A DNA stretch of 53,044 nucleotides from a virus: IMG/VR virus record IMGVR_UViG_3300023109_001242, positions 1 through 53,044 of that record. The stretch is one strand, 5' to 3'. Shown here in pieces: positions 48,801 to 53,044 of the stretch (positions are counted from its first letter, which is position 1; the number at the start of each line of letters is the position of its first letter). Position numbers and translations under genes: made by a program. The notes under the pieces were generated by a model. It searched no databases and was not told where the DNA came from. It saw nothing but the letters and a program-made list of their open reading frames with translations.

Positions 48801-51309
48801 TGTAAGTAACTTCTACAAATATGTTGGTGAAGGTATTATCTCACCCCCATACGATGCTGCTTACGATACTACTACAAACCCAGTTAGTTTAGATATTGAC
48901 CTTACAAGTTACTTCGAAGATTTTGTTGATAATATTCAACGATTCCTTCCAATGACTGATACATCAATAAGACAGATTGACTTCGAACGTACAGGTCGAC
49001 GTGGAGCTGGTTTTGCTACAGATCAAATTACAACAAGACAACAAACTATTGAAGTCGGTGAAAATCTTATTAATACTCCAGTTGGTGATTTTGTATCTAA
49101 CTTTGCATTTGAACCATTTATGTCTTCTCGTGATATTAAAATTTATATGTCAGGATTAAGACCTGATACTGATCATTACTTCTTCTTTGATGGAGTTGAT
49201 GTTAATGCTCATATTATTAAAGGTACACCTACTGCCAATTTAGTAGAAGATATTGAAAGATATGGCGATAAAGGTATTACTTCAGTTAAGACTGATTCAA
49301 GCGGTGTTATAAGAGCAATATTCCACTTACCTGCTGAAACATTCTATGTCGGAGATCGAATTTTAGAAATTGTTGACGTTGACCAATATTCAAGTATTGA
49401 CAGTGGTGCAACATCTAAAGGGTTTATAACATACCGTGCTTATAACTTCTCTGTTGAGAAATCATCTCTTACAACTTCAACACGTGCACCAACGTTTGAT
49501 ATTAATACAACAACGACATTCAGAAATGTAACACGTCGTGTCGGTGGCCGTGATCCTATTGCTCAAACATTCTTTATTAAGAAAGGTATGGGACTAGGGT
49601 CTAACAGTGTTTATCTATCTAATATTGATGTATTCTTTAAACGTGTTTCTGCAGAAAACGGTATTACTCTACAAGTACGTGAAGTTATTAACGGTTTCCC
49701 AACAAACCAAGTAGTTCCATTCTCTAAGGTACACAAATTACCAAGTCAATTAACTTCATCTGTTAGTGATGACGCTTCAGTAGCAACAACATTTGCTTTT
49801 GATGCACCAATACGACTTGATGTTGAAAAAGAGTATTGTTTAGTATTACAGCCTGATGCTTCAGATCCTAATTATTTAGTATTCATATCTAAAGTTGGTG
49901 GCCTTGACCTAACACCTGGCGCATCTCAAGGAACTGCGATCGTGCAGGATTGGGGTGACGGTGTATTATTCAGTTCAACAAACAATAGCGCATGGCAGTC
50001 TTACCAAGACGAAGATATGAAGTTTACTCTACGTAGACATAACTTCAGTGCTTCTACTGGTTCTGTTACATTAACTAATAACGATAACGAGTTCTTAACA
50101 TTAAATAATATTACACCTTCTTCTGTTTCTAACTACTTTATTCCTGGTGAAGCTATTTACCAAAATAAAGCTTTGACTGGTTCCACAAACGCAACTGGCG
50201 GTGTTGTTTTAAATAGTACAACAATAACGCAGTCAAATGCTGATCAGAGTTATGTTATCGGTGACTTTATTAAAATTACTGGCGCAGGTAATAAAATTCA
50301 AATTGTTGAGATTGTTAATATTTCAGATGCAAATACAATTATTATTAAATCACCATGGCCTTATCCTACGGAACCAGCAGCTGCAATTATACCTGTAGTA
50401 AAAGGTGATATCTCAAACCACGATAAAAGAAATCCAAGTAAATTGCAACTCGAAAAGAGTTCTGCAACGGCTGTAAAACAATTTACAGTTACTACATACG
50501 ATTCTGGTGGTGCTGCAGAAAATCCTATTACTGGTGCTGATAGTAAGGTTGTTGGAAGTATTGTAAGCGTAGATAACATTAACCTCAGTTATGTTCAGCC
50601 AATGATTATGAGAGCAAATGATTCAGTATCGGCCACAACACTGGAAGGTACACTTGTTTCTCCAACTGACCTAAATACTACATATAATACTACATTAGCG
50701 TTTAACGATAATAATCACTTCTCTAATCAAGGCGTGATAGTTTATAGTAAGTCTAATGATCCAACTGGTGCTAAAGCTTTTGACTTTACTGTGAATCTAA
50801 CAAATGGAAGTAATGTAACTTCAACACCATTTGTTGATATTGAAACATCCAAGTTAATTGGTTATCAATATACTTTAAATTCAGATCCTGCAGAATCAAG
50901 TAATTATATTTCTAGAGTTATAGAACTTGCTAGTGATTTAGATGCTGAAGATCTTAATGTTATATTAACGGGTTACAGACCAGTCAATTCAGATATTAAA
51001 GTATACGTTAAAGCTCAAAATGCGTTTGACTCATCAGACTTAGATTCCATAGGTTGGACTGAGTTAGAAATGTTTAGAGGTGTGGGTACATTCTCATCTA
51101 CTTCTAATATTAAAGATTACAGAGAGTTCCAATACAAGATACCTGCAACTGCTAAAGTTGGTGGTCTACCTAGTGGAGCTCATACATATACTTCAACTAA
51201 TGGTACATTTAAAGAGTTTAGGAAGTTTAAGATTAAAATTGCTTTAACTTCAACTAATATTCATAATGCGCCTACACTAAGAGACTATAGAGCTATAGCT
51301 CTAACATAG
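45838..51309 (+). CDS. giant DUF4815 baseplate/fibre structural protein
   Basis: 1823 residues. The opening INTNLNQSPYFDDYDQDK, FNRILFKPGFAVQARELTQL and QSILQNQVQQFGDNIFKEG is the DUF4815 (PF16075) signature, found in large structural proteins of marine T4-like phages. The rest is strand-rich with no enzyme motif visible. It is the largest gene in the window and probably occupies the gp10-like wedge-to-fibre position. An exact sigma70 promoter match occurs inside it at 48739-48767. Confidence 0.85.
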   Translation: MPINTNLNQSPYFDDYDQDKQFNRILFKPGFAVQARELTQLQSILQNQVQQFGDNIFKEGSIVKGCTFTNIDDLKYVKLKEGTVTTFNPTLYISKVVIEPVAGGQEQEVDNVYVMTGQTSGLRAQIISAVRGSQGTSAATAPNNTFFIKYLNTTPGYSQFSQGEKFDITLTKYKRGTNEPLSTSTPVILPTVGTDSVTVWNDSDAVGNSFGIESSPGVIFQKGHFLYASEQILIVENYNRIPADKSVGFHIAENTVNALTDDSLYDNAFGSKNQNAPGADRLQLVPALTVKTPVQAKEDADFFSLVRYQNGNAVTLRDVSQYNAIGEELARRTYEESGNYILEEFPVRSDDRIPQGEATSKVHALVGQGTAYVKGFRVENSGERSFEIDPITTTDIVNNQSIGTDYGHYVNITSITGHVDIDYTPVTLQDSGGSSIGQAIAVNVTRNRLYLSALSMTGSIADLAKVSDGNGTIQVDSVLQEAAKKSLIFDSGLISTFDMTDTLIPVRAKEEVTHTGGAITITANPGEDFVCQNTVNDILVVEKTSNVFREASAVTVTNNNSELNITIDAGAASPVYVYYNKRLVGSTGVDSYNKIVREPWVKVSYAGNANAVNSKYSLGFPDVFGITEIKTIGTGLGGIDEDFTNSFRLKTNQKDQFYDISYMEHIPGRPKPLDGTHNLYVKLKVFQISPSTGSYFFNINSYPNTLDRNDIPVHTSDSGRRFNLRDCVDFRPHCDKDTAVGYGDDTVILAGPITNAVGFLTATFSDFGAPLIPATQDGITTDIEHYLARIDTIVCDSYGQIKIVKGKESKIPAPVQIESDKLAIANVTIPGFPALSSRQADTQRKREYAISMVPTGIKNYTMKDLHSLEKKIDNMAYYISLNQLESDTQNLTVLDENGLSRFKNGFVVDPFNDLRLADVGNPEFRAAVPFAQKILTPEVNTFPIDLKYKTSAGATIFPSTAKGQVATLTRDSNVDIIDQPYATDFRNCVSNFYKYVGEGIISPPYDAAYDTTTNPVSLDIDLTSYFEDFVDNIQRFLPMTDTSIRQIDFERTGRRGAGFATDQITTRQQTIEVGENLINTPVGDFVSNFAFEPFMSSRDIKIYMSGLRPDTDHYFFFDGVDVNAHIIKGTPTANLVEDIERYGDKGITSVKTDSSGVIRAIFHLPAETFYVGDRILEIVDVDQYSSIDSGATSKGFITYRAYNFSVEKSSLTTSTRAPTFDINTTTTFRNVTRRVGGRDPIAQTFFIKKGMGLGSNSVYLSNIDVFFKRVSAENGITLQVREVINGFPTNQVVPFSKVHKLPSQLTSSVSDDASVATTFAFDAPIRLDVEKEYCLVLQPDASDPNYLVFISKVGGLDLTPGASQGTAIVQDWGDGVLFSSTNNSAWQSYQDEDMKFTLRRHNFSASTGSVTLTNNDNEFLTLNNITPSSVSNYFIPGEAIYQNKALTGSTNATGGVVLNSTTITQSNADQSYVIGDFIKITGAGNKIQIVEIVNISDANTIIIKSPWPYPTEPAAAIIPVVKGDISNHDKRNPSKLQLEKSSATAVKQFTVTTYDSGGAAENPITGADSKVVGSIVSVDNINLSYVQPMIMRANDSVSATTLEGTLVSPTDLNTTYNTTLAFNDNNHFSNQGVIVYSKSNDPTGAKAFDFTVNLTNGSNVTSTPFVDIETSKLIGYQYTLNSDPAESSNYISRVIELASDLDAEDLNVILTGYRPVNSDIKVYVKAQNAFDSSDLDSIGWTELEMFRGVGTFSSTSNIKDYREFQYKIPATAKVGGLPSGAHTYTSTNGTFKEFRKFKIKIALTSTNIHNAPTLRDYRAIALT
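48739..48767 (+). promoter_or_regulatory. internal sigma70-type promoter match in the DUF4815 gene
   Basis: TTGACA at 48739-48744, 17-bp spacer, TATAAT at 48762-48767 with TGA before it. It is as good as the intergenic members but lies mid-gene, with no gene start nearby; could be fortuitous. Confidence 0.35.
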
Positions 51310-51319
51310 GCATAATACG

Positions 51320-51505
51320 ATGAGTAATATAGAAAGAGATAAAAGATCTGGGGCAATTGTAAACACAGATGTGTCCGCGCTGAATAAATATAAAGTAGAG
51401 CGGAATTATTATCGTAAAGTAGATAAACTGCAAGATGATATTCTGGACATCAAGCGTAGCATTATCTCTATATACGAACGAATTGAAAAACTGGAAAACA
51501 AGTAA
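51320..51505 (+). CDS. small coiled-coil structural protein
   Basis: 61 residues. N-terminal MSNIERDKRSGAIVNTDVSAL and a C-terminal heptad-like helix (DKLQDDILDIKRSIISIYERIEKLE) suggest a small trimeric coiled-coil linker for fibres. Similar short proteins sit beside DUF4815 genes in marine T4-like phages. The stop shares one base with the next ATG. Confidence 0.8.
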   Translation: MSNIERDKRSGAIVNTDVSALNKYKVERNYYRKVDKLQDDILDIKRSIISIYERIEKLENK

Positions 51506-52614
51506 TGGCTAAACCCAATATACAAGATATCTTAATCACCCAGACGTTCCAGAACTGGCTTCAAAAAACTAATGAAGTTGTAGAAGTTATTAGAACCGAT
51601 GCTGTTACTGCAGGCGGAGATACTACAGACGGTGATGTGATACTAACCGGTGATATTACTGCAGAGAATGTTATTGCTGGTACTTTATTACAAGCTGATA
51701 ATATCGGGCCACAAACTGGTGGACAACCAGTTACTATTAATGCTCAAACAAGAATTAATGGTACTTCTCAAGAAGCTCTTATCGTTTCAAATGGTACTGG
51801 CGGACAGATAACCTTTACAAACGGAAGTTTAGGTTGGGCTGCTGGTCTTAAAGATAATAGTGGTGATTTTATTATCGACACTGGTGCTGGAGCTGATAAA
51901 TTTAATCTAGCAACTAACGGCATGTTAACCGTACCTAATTTAACAGCAATTGAAGACGTTACTGCTGTTAATTTTATTGGTGATGGTTCTCAATTAACTG
52001 GTGTTGTATCATCTGTTGCACTTGCTGATGTCACAGACGTTACACTTACAAATGTTTCAAACGGTCAAGTATTAAAATATAACTCATCTCAAAATGCTTG
52101 GGTTAACGATACAGATTTTGTAGGAGAAGGTGGTGGCGGAGATGCTGATACTCTCGGCGGTTTAGCTGCTACGTCATTTCTAAGAAGTAATGCTGATGAT
52201 ACTTATACAGGTACTTTAACAGTTACTGGTGACATCGATCAAACCGGTGACCATGATCTGACTGGTACTTTAACCGTTACTGGTGAGATAAGAGCAACTG
52301 GTGATGTTATTACTGCATACAGTGCATCTGATGAAAGATTAAAAGAGAATTTAAAAGTTATTGAACAACCACTAGACAAGATTAGTGAAATTAGTGGTTA
52401 CACATTTAATTATAAAAACAAACCTGACGAAACAGTTCCAGGCGTTGTTGCTCAAGAAGTTGAGAAGATACTTCCAAATGTTGTATTTGACCACGAAAGA
52501 GAAGGTGGCACTTACAAGGCCGTTCGATATGATCAAATTATCCCACTCTTAATTGAAGGGATTAAGGAATTGAAAGAGAAAGTTAATGATTTAGAAGATC
52601 AGTTAAAATCGTAA
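51505..52614 (+). CDS. tail fibre with C-terminal S74 self-cleaving chaperone
   Basis: 369 residues. The N-terminal helix (IQDILITQTFQNWLQKTNEVVEVIR) is followed by a repeat-rich beta region and TGTLTVTGDIDQTGDHDLTGTL. From about 273 the S74 intramolecular chaperone begins with the SDERLKENL motif (Ser275-Asp276, the autocleavage pair), then LDKISEISGYTFNY, PGVVAQEVEKILP and VRYDQIIPLLIEGIKEL. The chaperone trimerises the fibre and then cuts itself off. Confidence 0.92.
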   Translation: MAKPNIQDILITQTFQNWLQKTNEVVEVIRTDAVTAGGDTTDGDVILTGDITAENVIAGTLLQADNIGPQTGGQPVTINAQTRINGTSQEALIVSNGTGGQITFTNGSLGWAAGLKDNSGDFIIDTGAGADKFNLATNGMLTVPNLTAIEDVTAVNFIGDGSQLTGVVSSVALADVTDVTLTNVSNGQVLKYNSSQNAWVNDTDFVGEGGGGDADTLGGLAATSFLRSNADDTYTGTLTVTGDIDQTGDHDLTGTLTVTGEIRATGDVITAYSASDERLKENLKVIEQPLDKISEISGYTFNYKNKPDETVPGVVAQEVEKILPNVVFDHEREGGTYKAVRYDQIIPLLIEGIKELKEKVNDLEDQLKS

Positions 52615-52634
52615 TGAGTACTAGTGTACTGACC

Positions 52635-52643
52635 TAATAAATA
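52635..52643 (+). promoter_or_regulatory. variant late promoter motif for the last fibre gene
   Basis: TAATAAATA (AATAAATA variant), 27 nt before the ATG at 52670; AAGGG follows as ribosome site. Confidence 0.4.
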
Positions 52644-52669
52644 ATAGATAAAATAAGGGAAAAGACTAA

Positions 52670-53044
52670 ATGTCAAAGATTTCAGAACTAGGTTCCATTA
52701 CCGGTGCAAATACCAGGTCGGAAGACCTGCTTGTCATTGTTAACCTTGTTCAAGGTGACGACGGTACCAAGAATATCACAAGAAAAGAACTTGTACAGGC
52801 TATTCAGTACGAGATCTTTGATCGTATTACCATTACTGGTGGAACGATCTCTGGTGTTGAGATGTCCGATTCGACGCTTGACAATGTTACGATCGACAAT
52901 TCAAACATTGAAGATACGGACTTCTTACGTGGCACTATTAGAGATACAGAAATCTTTAATTCTACTGCTAATAACATTACGATCACTTCATCGTCGTTTA
53001 CCGATGGTACATTAGCAGATTCAACTGGTACAAATTTAGAAATT
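52670..53044 (+). CDS. fibre-type structural protein with beta repeats, partial (right edge)
   Basis: 125 codons are open to the window end. The start MSKISELGSITGANTRSEDL, VIVNLVQGDDGTKNITRKELVQAI is shared by marine T4-like phage structural proteins. From residue 64 the sequence becomes a regular series of short strands (GGTISGVEMSDSTLDNVTI, DNSNIEDTDF), typical of a beta-helical fibre. The C-terminus lies outside the window. Confidence 0.8.
   Translation, partial: MSKISELGSITGANTRSEDLLVIVNLVQGDDGTKNITRKELVQAIQYEIFDRITITGGTISGVEMSDSTLDNVTIDNSNIEDTDFLRGTIRDTEIFNSTANNITITSSSFTDGTLADSTGTNLEI

Noticed and set aside
1-53044. tRNA genes, CRISPR arrays, insertion sequences, integrase or attachment sites
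   Set aside because: No cloverleaf-like segments in intergenic gaps, no spaced direct repeats other than the fibre and RHH repeats, and no transposase or integrase motifs.

Overview
The window is a 53 kb piece of a T4-like (Straboviridae-type superfamily) myovirus genome from the marine branch that also contains cyanophages and pelagiphages. The evidence is a near-complete T4 replication, recombination and transcription core (UvsY, UvsW, gp55, gp47, gp46, gp43, gp45, gp44, gp62, RegA, DexA, DsbA) followed by a T4 baseplate and tail set (gp29, gp26, gp54, gp4, gp48, gp53, gp5, gp25, gp6, gp8, DUF4815 and S74 fibres). DNA is AT-rich, genes are packed with 1-14 nt overlaps, and no tRNA, CRISPR or insertion sequence was seen. 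The host cannot be fixed from the sequence; genes such as hsp20, a peroxiredoxin, a peptide deformylase and an Sm-like protein fit a marine bacterial host.

Layout. 1-838: end of a leftward methyltransferase and a rightward tail-tube-fold protein with a T4-type late promoter. 843-3112: uvsY, a small membrane protein and uvsW. 3113-3294: two divergent sigma70-type promoters, one reading antisense into uvsW. 3295-8160: gp55, an APS-kinase-like/DUF2061/nucleotidyltransferase cassette, deformylase, gp47 and gp46. 8166-11952: DNA polymerase, Sm-like protein, glutaredoxin, MazG-like pyrophosphatase. 11960-18733: a nucleotide and DNA modification island with a DUF1599 protein, DsbA, a gp42-type dCMP hydroxymethylase, dCMP deaminase, three glycosyltransferase-like proteins, a divergent cytosine-C5 methyltransferase and DexA. 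18723-22381: clamp, clamp loader, RegA, dUTPase. 22378-22697: two unlisted tiny genes, a leftward 25-residue ORF and a rightward 49-residue ribbon-helix-helix protein with three tandem 11-bp repeats in front of it. 22792-23851: hsp20, peroxiredoxin, terminator. 23850-28643: leftward tail block (gp4, gp2-like, gp54, gp26, small ORF, tape measure). 28709-53044: rightward baseplate and fibre genes.

Transcription is legible. Eight intergenic or junction promoters match TTGACA-17-TATAAT exactly, seven with an extended -10 TGn, and head the early/replication operons; three more exact copies lie inside genes or antisense. Structural genes carry T4 late motifs (TATAAATA or the variant AATAAATA), so gp55 made from the early set would switch on the late set.

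The most unusual items are: (1) the putative cytosine hypermodification island; (2) a run of eight T at the end of gene 26 that would fuse it by -1 frameshift to the next ORF, just before the tape measure gene, like the lambda G/GT chaperones; (3) the antisense promoter behind uvsW; (4) the tiny RHH regulator with an 11-bp repeat operator whose core resembles the phage's own -35 element; (5) tail enzymes not in T4: an M15-type peptidase domain next to a lysozyme-less gp5, and a subtilisin-like protease carrying an inserted cupredoxin-like domain.
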